Part shown: piece by piece, positions 8,035-15,332 of the stretch
Numbering within the stretch: the first letter of the stretch is position 1
Layout of the letters: each line of letters starts with the position of its first letter
Assembly (NCBI RefSeq): GCF_012933445.1
Contig: NZ_JABBNC010000015.1
Coordinates: 62,001-126,000, forward strand
Length of the DNA stretch: 64,000 bases
DNA from: Actinoplanes sp. TBRC 11911
Lineage (GTDB): Bacteria; Actinomycetota; Actinomycetes; Mycobacteriales; Micromonosporaceae
Direction of reading: 5' to 3'
The notes under the pieces: model-generated
Told to the model about the DNA's origin: nothing
Databases searched by the model: none
Seen by the model: the letters and a program-made list of their open reading frames with translations, nothing else
Program-made: the position numbers and the translations under genes

Positions 8035-9170
8035 TGGCCGTCTACTCCGGCAGCCGAACGCCGGCACGGCGCCGGCGGATCGCCCTCATCAGCCTTCTCG
8101 TGGTGGCGGCACTAGTGATCGGGCCGACCATCTCGTACGCCCGGGCCCTGACCGCCCCCGGCAGCGCCCCCGTCGGGCAGCGCACCGTGGACTGGGTCCG
8201 CGGCCATCACGGCAACGGTCTCATCAACGCCATCGAGAACTGGTATTACACCCGCCATCAGCCGCCCGCAGGACCGCCCGACCCGGCCATCTTGCCCAAA
8301 ACCGGCCCGGAGACGGCGACGGCTGTCGCCGCGGCGCCGCCCGCGCTGCCCACCCTTGCCGGTGTGGCCACGTTGCCCGGCGAGGCAGTCTGGGATCCCG
8401 GACGCACCGACAGCAGCGGCCGGCCACTGATCTACACCAGCTATCTGCGCCCGGATGCCGCACACCTGAGCGTGGTCGCCGGGGTGGCCTGGATGCGGGC
8501 CGGCGGCAGTGTCGCGCACCTGGTCGCCGGCACCGCCCAGCCGGGCGGATCCGGTTGGCCCGGCAACGCCTCCGTGGCGGCCACGGACGTGCCTGATCTG
8601 GTCGCGACGTTCAACTCCGGGTTCAAGCTGCAGGACATCCGCGGCGGCTTCTACCTGAACGGACGAACCGCACGACCGCTGGTCGACGGGCAGGCATCCA
8701 TGGTGATCGACCGGCGGGGCGGCATCACGGTAGGCGCGTGGGGCAGCGATGTCCGGATGAACGGCAACGTGGTGGCGGTCCGGCAGAGCCTCGACATGAT
8801 CGTCGAATCCGGCCGGCCGGTCGCCGGGCTGGCCACCAACCCGTCGGGCCGGTGGGGAAGTGCGCACAACCAGCTGCAGTACACGTGGCGCTCCGGGCTC
8901 GGCGTCGACGTGCACGGCAACCTCATCTATGTCGCAGGCGACCACATGAACCTGGCCATGCTCGCGACCGCGATGGCCGACGCCGGAGTCCGGCGGGGCA
9001 TGCAGCTCGACATCCACAGCGGCATGGCCTCGTTCGCCTCCTGGCGGCCCGACACAGCCGGTGCACCGGCGCCGACCAAGCTGCTGCCGGCGATGCCCCG
9101 CTCCGCGCACCGCTACCTGGTCCCCGACCAGCGCGACTTCGTCTACCTCAGCGCCCGCGACGCCGGTTAG
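8034..9170 (+). CDS. Membrane-anchored phosphodiester glycosidase (NAGPA-like) domain protein
   Basis: 378 residues. An N-terminal basic segment followed by a hydrophobic helix (about 17-37) places the rest outside the membrane. The second half carries the phosphodiester glycosidase (PF09992-type) features: TFNSGFKLQDIRGGFYLNG, RGGITVGAWG and MQLDIHSGMASF. Relatives of this domain hydrolyse sugar-1-phosphodiester bonds such as GlcNAc-phosphodiesters. In this operon it might release or trim polyprenyl-phosphate-linked or teichoic-type glycans, which is inference. It is coupled to the small ORF by TGATG and followed ten bases later by the ubiA-like gene. Confidence 0.75.
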   Translation: MAVYSGSRTPARRRRIALISLLVVAALVIGPTISYARALTAPGSAPVGQRTVDWVRGHHGNGLINAIENWYYTRHQPPAGPPDPAILPKTGPETATAVAAAPPALPTLAGVATLPGEAVWDPGRTDSSGRPLIYTSYLRPDAAHLSVVAGVAWMRAGGSVAHLVAGTAQPGGSGWPGNASVAATDVPDLVATFNSGFKLQDIRGGFYLNGRTARPLVDGQASMVIDRRGGITVGAWGSDVRMNGNVVAVRQSLDMIVESGRPVAGLATNPSGRWGSAHNQLQYTWRSGLGVDVHGNLIYVAGDHMNLAMLATAMADAGVRRGMQLDIHSGMASFASWRPDTAGAPAPTKLLPAMPRSAHRYLVPDQRDFVYLSARDAG

Positions 9171-9179
9171 GAGCACACC

Positions 9180-10094
9180 GTGTCCGCACCCACCCTTCCG
9201 GGCCTGCGTCCGCTGCCCCTGCCGGCGCGTGCCACCGTGCTGGCGATTCTGCAAACCGCCCGGCCCCGGCAGTGGATCAAAAACGTGCTGGTGTTCGCCG
9301 CACCTGCCTCGACCGGCGTCCTGTTCACCGCCGCGGCTCTGCGCGGCAGCCTGCTCGCGTTTCTGATCTTCACGTTGGCGGCGGCCGGCACCTACTTTGT
9401 CAACGACGCCGCCGATGCCGACATCGACCGGACGCACCCCGTCAAATCCCGGCGACCGGTGGCCGCCGGTCTTATCAGCCGATCGGCGGCCCGCTGGGCG
9501 GGCTACGGCAGTTCCGCCGCCGCGCTCCTCCTCGCCGGCACCGTGAACTGGCAATTCGTGGCCTGCGTGGCCGGCTACCTCGCGCTGACCGGCGCATACA
9601 GTGCGGGCCTCAAACACGTGCCGGTTCTCGACGTTCTCATCGTCGGGGCAGGCTTTCTGCTGCGGGCCGTAGGTGGGGCCGCGGCGACCGGCACCACCGC
9701 GTCGAACTGGTTCCTGCTGCTGATCCTGTTCGGCTCCCTGTATCTGGTCATCGCCAAACGGGCCGGTGAGCTGTCCCGCGCGGTGCCGGACACCGGACGG
9801 CGGGTGCTGGCCGGCTACTCCGCGCCATGGTTGCAACAGGTTCTGACGATGACGCTGACCGGGACGGTGCTCACCTACGCCGTCTGGGCGCTGCAGTACC
9901 GGGGAGCCGATGCCACGCTGCCACTGCTCGCCGTATCGCTGGTGCCGTTCCTGGCCGCGTTGATGCGCTACAGCCTGCTCGTGGCCAAAGGCGCCGGCGA
10001 GGCACCGGAGACCGTGTTCACCTCCGACCGTTTCCTGCTCGCCGCGGGCGTGGTGTGGGCCGCCACCGCCGGTGGTGCCCTCTACCTCGGATAG
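9180..10094 (+). CDS. Decaprenyl-phosphate phosphoribosyltransferase-like UbiA prenyltransferase
   Basis: 304 residues from GTG 9180 with TTAGGAG just upstream. About eight or nine membrane helices. The first UbiA motif reads NDAADADIDRTHPVKSRRP (about residues 74-92), giving the ND-x2-D-x3-D/HP-x-K-x2-RP form of the phosphoribosyl-diphosphate-using branch (Rv3806c type) rather than the aromatic-acceptor branch. RPRQWIKNVLVF near the N-terminus is also typical. It should attach phosphoribose from PRPP to a polyprenyl phosphate, the first step of the ribose-to-arabinose lipid pathway completed by the DprE1/DprE2-like proteins upstream. Confidence 0.87.
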   Translation: MSAPTLPGLRPLPLPARATVLAILQTARPRQWIKNVLVFAAPASTGVLFTAAALRGSLLAFLIFTLAAAGTYFVNDAADADIDRTHPVKSRRPVAAGLISRSAARWAGYGSSAAALLLAGTVNWQFVACVAGYLALTGAYSAGLKHVPVLDVLIVGAGFLLRAVGGAAATGTTASNWFLLLILFGSLYLVIAKRAGELSRAVPDTGRRVLAGYSAPWLQQVLTMTLTGTVLTYAVWALQYRGADATLPLLAVSLVPFLAALMRYSLLVAKGAGEAPETVFTSDRFLLAAGVVWAATAGGALYLG

Positions 10095-10105
10095 GGGCCG
10101 GGACC

Positions 10106-10783
10106 ATGCGGATCCTGGTGGTCGAGGACGAGAAAGCGCTCGCCGACACGCTGCGCGAGGCCCTCACCGACGAGGGTTTCGCGGTCGATCTCGCGCACAC
10201 CGGCACCGACGCCTTGTGGGCGGCCACGGAGTACCGCTACGACGTGATCGTCCTCGACATCATGCTGCCCGGGCTCAGCGGCTACGAGGTGTGCCGGCGT
10301 CTACGTGAGCAGCAGGTGTGGACGCCGGTGCTGATGCTGACCGCCAAGGACGGCGAGTACGACCAGGCCGACGCGCTGGACCTGGGCGCGGACGACTACC
10401 TGACCAAACCTTTCTCGTACGTGGTGCTGGCCGCCCGGCTGCGCGCGGTGGTCCGCCGCGGCGCCCCGCAACGCCCGGCCGTGCTCACGTCCGGTGACCT
10501 CGCGGTCGATCCGGCGCGGCGGCGGGTCACCCGGGCCGGCGTCGAGGTGCCGCTGACCTCCCGCGAGTTCGCGCTGCTGGAATTCCTGATGCGCCGCCGC
10601 GGCGACGTGGTGTCCAAGCACGACATCGTCGAGAACGTGTGGGACATGAACTTCGACGGTGACCCGAACATCGTCGAGGTCTACGTCAGCTACCTGCGCA
10701 AGAAGATCGACAAGCTGTCCGAGCCCAGCCTCATCCAGACGATCCGCGGCGCCGGCTACCGGCTCACCGCCGAGGACGGCTGA
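10106..10783 (+). CDS. OmpR/PhoB-family response regulator
   Basis: 225 residues from ATG 10106, 11 bases after the ubiA-like stop. Receiver domain: acidic pair E7/D8, phosphoacceptor D51 in VLDIMLPG, T/K switch residues in MLTAKD and LTKPFS. Winged-helix output domain (about 125-220) with TSREFALLEFLMRR and VYVSYLRKKID. It is the only response regulator near the two related kinases (1543, 10756). The 11-base TTCAG repeats before five leftward and rightward units fit this type of DNA-binding domain. Its 3' end overlaps the 3' end of kinase 2 by 28 bases on the opposite strand. Confidence 0.92.
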   Translation: MRILVVEDEKALADTLREALTDEGFAVDLAHTGTDALWAATEYRYDVIVLDIMLPGLSGYEVCRRLREQQVWTPVLMLTAKDGEYDQADALDLGADDYLTKPFSYVVLAARLRAVVRRGAPQRPAVLTSGDLAVDPARRRVTRAGVEVPLTSREFALLEFLMRRRGDVVSKHDIVENVWDMNFDGDPNIVEVYVSYLRKKIDKLSEPSLIQTIRGAGYRLTAEDG

Positions 10784-12126
10784 CCAGCCGGCAACGGAAG
10801 CCGGATGTGGAACGCGGCGTCGCCGTCGATGACGATCTGACCGCCGTGGCCGGCGACGATCTCCCGGGTGATCGGCAGACCAAGCCCGGCACCGCCGTCG
10901 GCGCGGGCACGGCTGTCGTCGAGCCGCACGAAACGCTCGAACACGCGCTCGCGGTCCGCCGCCGCGATCCCCGGCCCGTCGTTCCCGACCACCACATGCG
11001 CACCATCGTCATCGGCCCACGTGGAAAGCGTGACCGTGGTGCGGGCGTGGCGGGCGGCGTTGTCGCCCAGGTTTCGCAGTGCTCGTTCCAGCCGGGCGGC
11101 GTCGCCGGTCACCTGCACCGGGCTGACCCGCATCTCGATCCGCAGGCCGGGGTGCACGGCTCGCAGCCGGTCCCGTTCGGCGTAGGCGAGGTCGTCGAGG
11201 TCGACTCCGGCGCGGCGGACCACCGGGTCGTTCTCGTCGATGCGGGCCAGCAGCAGCAAGTCGGCGACGAGATCGCCGAGGCGGCTCACCTCGGCTTGCA
11301 GCCGCCGCAGCCGAACCTCACCGCCTGGCGAGCCCGACCTGATCAGGTGATCCAGCCCGACCCGTACGGTGGAAAGCGGGCTGCGCAGCTCGTGGCTCGC
11401 GTCGGCGATGAACCGGCGTTGCGCGGCCGCGGACTCCTCGAGCCGATCAAGCATCGCGTTCATCGTCGCGGCCAACGCGGAGATTTCGTCGTGGGTCGCG
11501 GGAACCGGTACCCGCGCGTGCAACCGTTGCCCGCTGATCGTTGCCACCCGCCGCCGGATTTGTTCGACCGGCCGCAACGAGCGGCCCACGAACACGAAGA
11601 CGGCCACGCCCACCACCAGCGCGAGTCCCGGCATCCCCCAGGCAAGCGTGCGGGTGACCGCCTCCGCGGCTTCGGCCACCGGTTGCAGAGATTGGGCGAC
11701 GACAACGATCCGAGGCCCGTCCGGGGTATCCACCCCACGTGCGAGGACACGAAATCGGCCCTCCCCGACAACGGGTATCAGCTGATCCTGCCAGGATTGC
11801 TCGCCCGGGGCAGGGCGTAGCGCGGTGAGAACAGGCTGGTTCGGGCCGGCCGGCGAGGACGCGACGATGTCGCCGCCGGTGCTCAGCACTTGGACCGCGC
11901 CTCGGATGCCGGGGCGCAGCGCTTCTTCAAGGTCGTCGTCGGTTCGCAGTGCCACGGTGACCTCGTCGGCGCGCTGCTCCGCGGTGCTGTCGACGTTGCC
12001 CGTCAGGGTGCCGCGCACCAACGCGACGAAGACCACCGCGGCTACGGCGGCAGCCACGCCGACAACGCCGGCGGCGGCAAGAGCCGAGCGAAGCCGTACG
12101 CCATCAAGCCGGGCAATCTTCGACAT
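10756..12126 (-). CDS. Sensor histidine kinase, OmpR-class partner (kinase 2)
   Basis: 456 residues from ATG 12126. TM1 (about 12-35), an extracellular region of about 115 residues, TM2 (about 155-178), HAMP at GRSLRPVEQIRRR, H-box ADASHELRSPLST, N-box LRNLGDNAARHA, VGNDGPGI, and GAGLGLPITREI. It is a paralogue of kinase 1 with the same architecture. Convergent with the response regulator gene and overlapping it tail-to-tail by 28 bases, so the pair is not co-transcribed. A TTCAG-N6-TTCAG box lies 26-41 bases upstream of its start. Two kinases may integrate two signals into one regulator. Confidence 0.9.
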   Translation of the reverse strand: MSKIARLDGVRLRSALAAAGVVGVAAAVAAVVFVALVRGTLTGNVDSTAEQRADEVTVALRTDDDLEEALRPGIRGAVQVLSTGGDIVASSPAGPNQPVLTALRPAPGEQSWQDQLIPVVGEGRFRVLARGVDTPDGPRIVVVAQSLQPVAEAAEAVTRTLAWGMPGLALVVGVAVFVFVGRSLRPVEQIRRRVATISGQRLHARVPVPATHDEISALAATMNAMLDRLEESAAAQRRFIADASHELRSPLSTVRVGLDHLIRSGSPGGEVRLRRLQAEVSRLGDLVADLLLLARIDENDPVVRRAGVDLDDLAYAERDRLRAVHPGLRIEMRVSPVQVTGDAARLERALRNLGDNAARHARTTVTLSTWADDDGAHVVVGNDGPGIAAADRERVFERFVRLDDSRARADGGAGLGLPITREIVAGHGGQIVIDGDAAFHIRLPLPAGQPSSAVSR

Positions 12127-12151
12127 GCCGCTGGACGCTAGACCGGCGCAG

Positions 12152-12167
12152 CTGAATCGACGCTGAA
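12152..12167 (-). promoter_or_regulatory. TTCAG-N6-TTCAG response-regulator box before kinase 2
   Basis: On the coding strand of kinase 2 the two perfect TTCAG units lie at 12167-12163 and 12156-12152. They are followed nine bases later by GTCTAGC, a possible -10, and by the ATG 26 bases away. This is the cleanest example of the shared motif. Confidence 0.62.
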
Positions 12168-12214
12168 TCTCGGTTCGGGGAACGACGTCGGGGCGTACGG
12201 GTCGCAGCTGGTCC

Positions 12215-13204
12215 TCATAGCCCGAATGGCGGCCCTAGCGACGGTGCTCGGGCGGCGCAGCCGAGCAACGGCAGCCGTAGTTGTTCTTCAGTGAACCGCA
12301 AGAGTGAGCAGTGTGTCAGCGGCTTCGAGGTCGTTACGTCCCGGACGGTGGGCGCGACGACCAGGGTCGGGATGTGGTTGCTCGTGCCGGTGCCCTCGTC
12401 CCAGGTGATGATCACGGTGAGCCGGCCGGCGCGGTAGTCGGGGCCGGCCATGATCTGTGGCAGCCAGGATCGCAGCCACTGGTCGCCGGTCGCGACCTGG
12501 TCGTCGGGACAGCCGTCGTCGCCGTGCATGTCGTTGCAGGCGTCGGGGCTGACAAAGGAATAGGCGGGGAGCCGGCCGGCGGCGACATCATCGTGCAGGG
12601 CGCCGGCGGTGGTGCTGCCGAGCGGAATGGCCCAGCGGCGGCAGTCGTCACGTTCGCCGGTGTAGTAGGTGGCGGGGACGTGGCGTACGAGATAGCGGCC
12701 GTCGTCGGTCAGTCTGCAGTTGCCCGGCGCGGCGTCGGCGTAATTGCGCCACTGCCCGCCGGACGCGGCGACTTGGCGGAAGATGTTGTCGCCGCGAAGC
12801 GGGTGGGCTTCCGGGTCGTCGTCGTCGCAGATTCCGGCGGTGGTGCCGCTGGTCATCAGGATGTACGCGCCCAGCGACGGGCAGTCCGCCGGGTAGCCGG
12901 CGTCGTAGGCGGTCGCGGTGCCGTAGCCGGTGGCGAGCTCGTTGAGATACGGCGCGGACGGGCTGCCGATGATCTCGGAATAACCGTGGTTCTCCTCCGC
13001 GATGATCATGACCTTGCGGCCTGGGCCGGCAGATTGCCGGGACGTATCGTCCGACGGCGAGGGACTGGTGGCCGACGGCGGAGGCGCGGCAGACGGCGGA
13101 GGAGCCGGGCTGCCTTGCCCGCACGCCGTGATCATTGCGGTGACGGCCACAAGTAGGGGTGCCGTGCGACCTCGTCCGCGGTACTGCCATCGATGGAAGG
13201 TCAT
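12215..13204 (-). CDS. Phosphoesterase-family (acid phosphatase-like) lipoprotein
   Basis: 329 residues from ATG 13204; a longer in-frame start at 13261 would cross the regulatory repeat. The N-terminus has a signal sequence with lipobox ITAC (cysteine about 28), then a proline/serine-rich spacer. The catalytic part shows MIIAEENHGYSEIIGS, PSLGAYILMTSG and VIITWDEGTGTSNHIPTL, the blocks of the phosphoesterase family also seen at 1-778. Expected as a membrane-anchored extracellular phosphatase or phosphodiesterase. A degenerate TTCAG-type repeat lies just upstream, so it probably belongs to the same regulon as UppP and the kinases. Confidence 0.83.
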   Translation of the reverse strand: MTFHRWQYRGRGRTAPLLVAVTAMITACGQGSPAPPPSAAPPPSATSPSPSDDTSRQSAGPGRKVMIIAEENHGYSEIIGSPSAPYLNELATGYGTATAYDAGYPADCPSLGAYILMTSGTTAGICDDDDPEAHPLRGDNIFRQVAASGGQWRNYADAAPGNCRLTDDGRYLVRHVPATYYTGERDDCRRWAIPLGSTTAGALHDDVAAGRLPAYSFVSPDACNDMHGDDGCPDDQVATGDQWLRSWLPQIMAGPDYRAGRLTVIITWDEGTGTSNHIPTLVVAPTVRDVTTSKPLTHCSLLRFTEEQLRLPLLGCAARAPSLGPPFGL

Positions 13205-13229
13205 GACGTTAGACGTTAATGACCGAAGG

Positions 13230-13245
13230 CTGAGAAAGCGATGAA
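13230..13245 (-). promoter_or_regulatory. Degenerate TTCAG-type box before the phosphoesterase lipoprotein
   Basis: On the coding strand the units read TTCAT (13245-13241) and CTCAG (13234-13230), 11 bases apart, ending 26 bases before the ATG. Each unit departs from TTCAG at one position, but spacing, orientation and distance to the start are the same as in the perfect copies. Confidence 0.45.
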
Positions 13246-13289
13246 AGCGGCCATGGGCCAAGCCGATGAGGTCGAGCAGCAGAAACGCT

Positions 13290-14222
13290 TCATGAGGCGA
13301 TGCTCCAGACGGCGGCGGCGAGGCCGGCGACGATGCAGTAGATCGCGAACGGGTTCAGCGTCCGAGTCTCGAAGTAGCGAGTGAGATACCGCAGGGAGAC
13401 GTACGCCGCGATGCCTGCTACGAGGCTGCCGGCGAGGACCGGGCCCAGGATGCCGTGGCCTTCCGGGCCGGCCAGTTCCGGCAGTTTCAGCACGCCGGCG
13501 GCCGCGATCACCGGCGTGGCCAGCAGGAACGCGAAACGGGCCGCGTCCTCGTGGGACAGCCCGCGCAGGAGTCCGGCTCCGATGGTCGAGCCGGACCGGC
13601 TGATACCCGGCAGCAGCGCGAGGATCTGCGCGGACCCGATCAGCAGCGCTTGACCCCAGGATTGTCCCGAGATGCGCCGATCGGATGCGATATCGGTGTC
13701 GGCAGCGGAGCTGCTCGTGTAGACGCCGCCTGCGCCGATCGGCACGGGCATGGCGTGCTGTCGGCTGCGTAGCCGTTCTACAGTGGCGAGCAGGATGCCG
13801 TTGCAGATCAGGAACAGCGCGGCCGGCAAGGGTTTGCCGAACGCGGTCCGCACGACGTGTTCGAGCGCAAGACCGGCGAGCCCGACCGGTATCGTCGCAA
13901 TGACCAGCAGCCACGCCAGCCGCTGGTCGGCGTCGGTGATCTTCCGCTGCCGGATCGAGGTGATCAGGCCGCGCACGATCCGGACCCAGTCGGCGCGGAA
14001 GAACCACACCAGCGCCACGGCCGTCGCCACGTGCACGGCCACGACGAAGGCCAGGTACGGGGACTGGTCGGCGCTCAGGCTCAGGTCGCGCGCCCACCGG
14101 CCGCCGATCACCGCGGGCAGCAGCACGCTGTGCCCGAGGCTGGAGACCGGGAACAGCTCGGTGACACCCTGCAGCAGCCCGATGACGATCGCCTCGGGAT
14201 AGGTCAGTGACGGCACGGTCAT
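13290..14222 (-). CDS. uppP: UppP/BacA-type undecaprenyl-diphosphatase
   Basis: 310 residues, polytopic, from ATG 14222. The two signature motifs are present: ELFPVSSLGHS at residues 22-32 (catalytic glutamate and serine) and LLPGISRSGSTIG near 203-215 (phosphate-binding arginine). UppP removes a phosphate from undecaprenyl diphosphate to regenerate the lipid carrier on the outer membrane face. It is about 35 residues longer than usual because of a hydrophilic loop around residues 150-190. A perfect TTCAG-N6-TTCAG box upstream ties carrier recycling to the two-component system, and its presence with DedA and the DprE-like genes gives the locus a lipid-carrier theme. Confidence 0.9.
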   Translation of the reverse strand: MTVPSLTYPEAIVIGLLQGVTELFPVSSLGHSVLLPAVIGGRWARDLSLSADQSPYLAFVVAVHVATAVALVWFFRADWVRIVRGLITSIRQRKITDADQRLAWLLVIATIPVGLAGLALEHVVRTAFGKPLPAALFLICNGILLATVERLRSRQHAMPVPIGAGGVYTSSSAADTDIASDRRISGQSWGQALLIGSAQILALLPGISRSGSTIGAGLLRGLSHEDAARFAFLLATPVIAAAGVLKLPELAGPEGHGILGPVLAGSLVAGIAAYVSLRYLTRYFETRTLNPFAIYCIVAGLAAAVWSIAS

Positions 14223-14247
14223 GCGGCCGGATCTTCCATACGCGGTC

Positions 14248-14263
14248 CTGAAGATTCGCTGAA
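14248..14263 (-). promoter_or_regulatory. TTCAG-N6-TTCAG response-regulator box before uppP
   Basis: Perfect TTCAG units at 14263-14259 and 14252-14248 on the uppP strand, 11 bases apart. TATGGA follows seven bases later as a possible -10, and the ATG is 26 bases from the box. Layout matches kinase 2. Confidence 0.62.
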
Positions 14264-14267
14264 GAGA

Positions 14268-15170
14268 TCACCCGCGGGTGGCGCCGGCCTCGTGTGCCCG
14301 GGGTCCGGGCCCGGCGGTGCCGACCGGGTGCCTTTCGTGGCGGCGTTGCTGGGCACGGGCGTACGCCATCAATCCCAGCAAGACGGTGAGCAGGACCAGT
14401 GATGATCCGAGGGTGCCGAGGTCGAGGCCGCCTTTGGCGGTGGGTTTGGTGAGGAAGTCGCCGGCGGTGGCGCCGAGCGGGCGGGTCAGCACGAAGGCGA
14501 GCCAGAACAGCAGGACATTAGGTACGGCGGGCACGTACTTGAGCGCGAGTAACAGCGCGAGCAGGGCGGTGACGAGCAGGGCGCCGCCGGCGTAACCGAG
14601 CCCGGAGCTGTCGGAGAGGAAGTCGCCCATCGAGGTGCCGAGGGTGTTGGAGACCAGGATCGCGCTCCAGAAGAGGGCTTCGCCGCGGAAGGTGTCGATG
14701 TCGTTGATGGCGAAGGTCAGGCCGGTGGTCTTCCAGACGATGAAGATCGCGATGAGCAGGGAGATGAGGATGGCGGCGCCGGTGGGGTAGCCGAGGCCGA
14801 GCCCTTGGGGTCCCCAGCCGAGTGACGTGCTGCCGGCGGCGAGGTAGCTGGTGTCGCGGTTCATGAAGTCGGAGACGGTGGTCCCGGCCATGCTGGTGGA
14901 CAGGATGACGGTCCAGTAGAAGAACGGGTTGTAGTGCCGCGAGCGCAGCTGCACGACCAGCGTCACGACGAAGACCGCCAGCAGGGCGATGGTGGTCAGG
15001 AAGTAGCCGAGCTTCAGGGTCTGGGCGAACAGGTCGCCCGCGGTCTCGCCGAGCGTGGTGGCGGCGATCTTCATGATCCAGAAGGCGAGGGTGACCTCGG
15101 GCAGCTTCTTCAGCACGTAGCGGCCGCGGCCGGCCAGGTCGAGTTCGGTGAAGACGTCGGGCTGTTTCAC
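14268..15170 (-). CDS. DUF347 (COG4705-type) membrane protein, second copy
   Basis: 300 residues from GTG 15170; no ATG is available and longer starts run into the dyad at 15208-15222. Four repeats as in the first copy: KKLPEVTLAFWIMKIAATTL with GETAGD, FFYWTVILSTSMAGTTVSD, LFWSAILVSNTLGTSMGD and LFWLAFVLTRPLGATAGD. It has a longer loop after repeat 2 and a basic, hydrophilic C-terminal tail. The function of this family is unknown. It has its own CCTAC-N5-GTAGG site instead of a TTCAG box, so the two paralogues may answer different signals. Confidence 0.83.
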   Translation of the reverse strand: MKQPDVFTELDLAGRGRYVLKKLPEVTLAFWIMKIAATTLGETAGDLFAQTLKLGYFLTTIALLAVFVVTLVVQLRSRHYNPFFYWTVILSTSMAGTTVSDFMNRDTSYLAAGSTSLGWGPQGLGLGYPTGAAILISLLIAIFIVWKTTGLTFAINDIDTFRGEALFWSAILVSNTLGTSMGDFLSDSSGLGYAGGALLVTALLALLLALKYVPAVPNVLLFWLAFVLTRPLGATAGDFLTKPTAKGGLDLGTLGSSLVLLTVLLGLMAYARAQQRRHERHPVGTAGPGPRAHEAGATRG

Positions 15171-15207
15171 GGTTGTGGGCGCCTTTCCAGGACATAGCGG
15201 GTCATCT

Positions 15208-15222
15208 CCTACGAAATGTAGG
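15208..15222. promoter_or_regulatory. CCTAC-N5-GTAGG dyad upstream of the second DUF347 gene
   Basis: CCTACGAAATGTAGG, perfect five-base arms with a five-base centre, 38-52 bases upstream of the GTG at 15170. Arms and spacing equal those at 815-829 and 1542-1556, linking this gene to DedA and the distal phosphoesterase as a candidate regulon. Confidence 0.55.
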
Positions 15223-15288
15223 TGGCAGCTGTCCTGCAAACGCGGAAATGGCCGGAGCGGTGACGGGAGGGGATGGCGATCTCTCTAT

Positions 15289-15299
15289 ATACTCAGTAT
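15289..15299. promoter_or_regulatory. ATACT-C-AGTAT palindrome, probable PadR operator
   Basis: The 11-base palindrome ATACTCAGTAT lies 34 bases upstream of the PadR-like start at 15333, inside an AT-rich island (CTCTCTATATACTCAGTAT) in otherwise GC-rich DNA, where a -10 element is expected. PadR-family regulators bind short AT-rich dyads of this sort and commonly repress their own exporter operon. Confidence 0.5.
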
Positions 15300-15332
15300 T
15301 ATCCCGGGCATGATACGTGTTGGGTTGATGCC

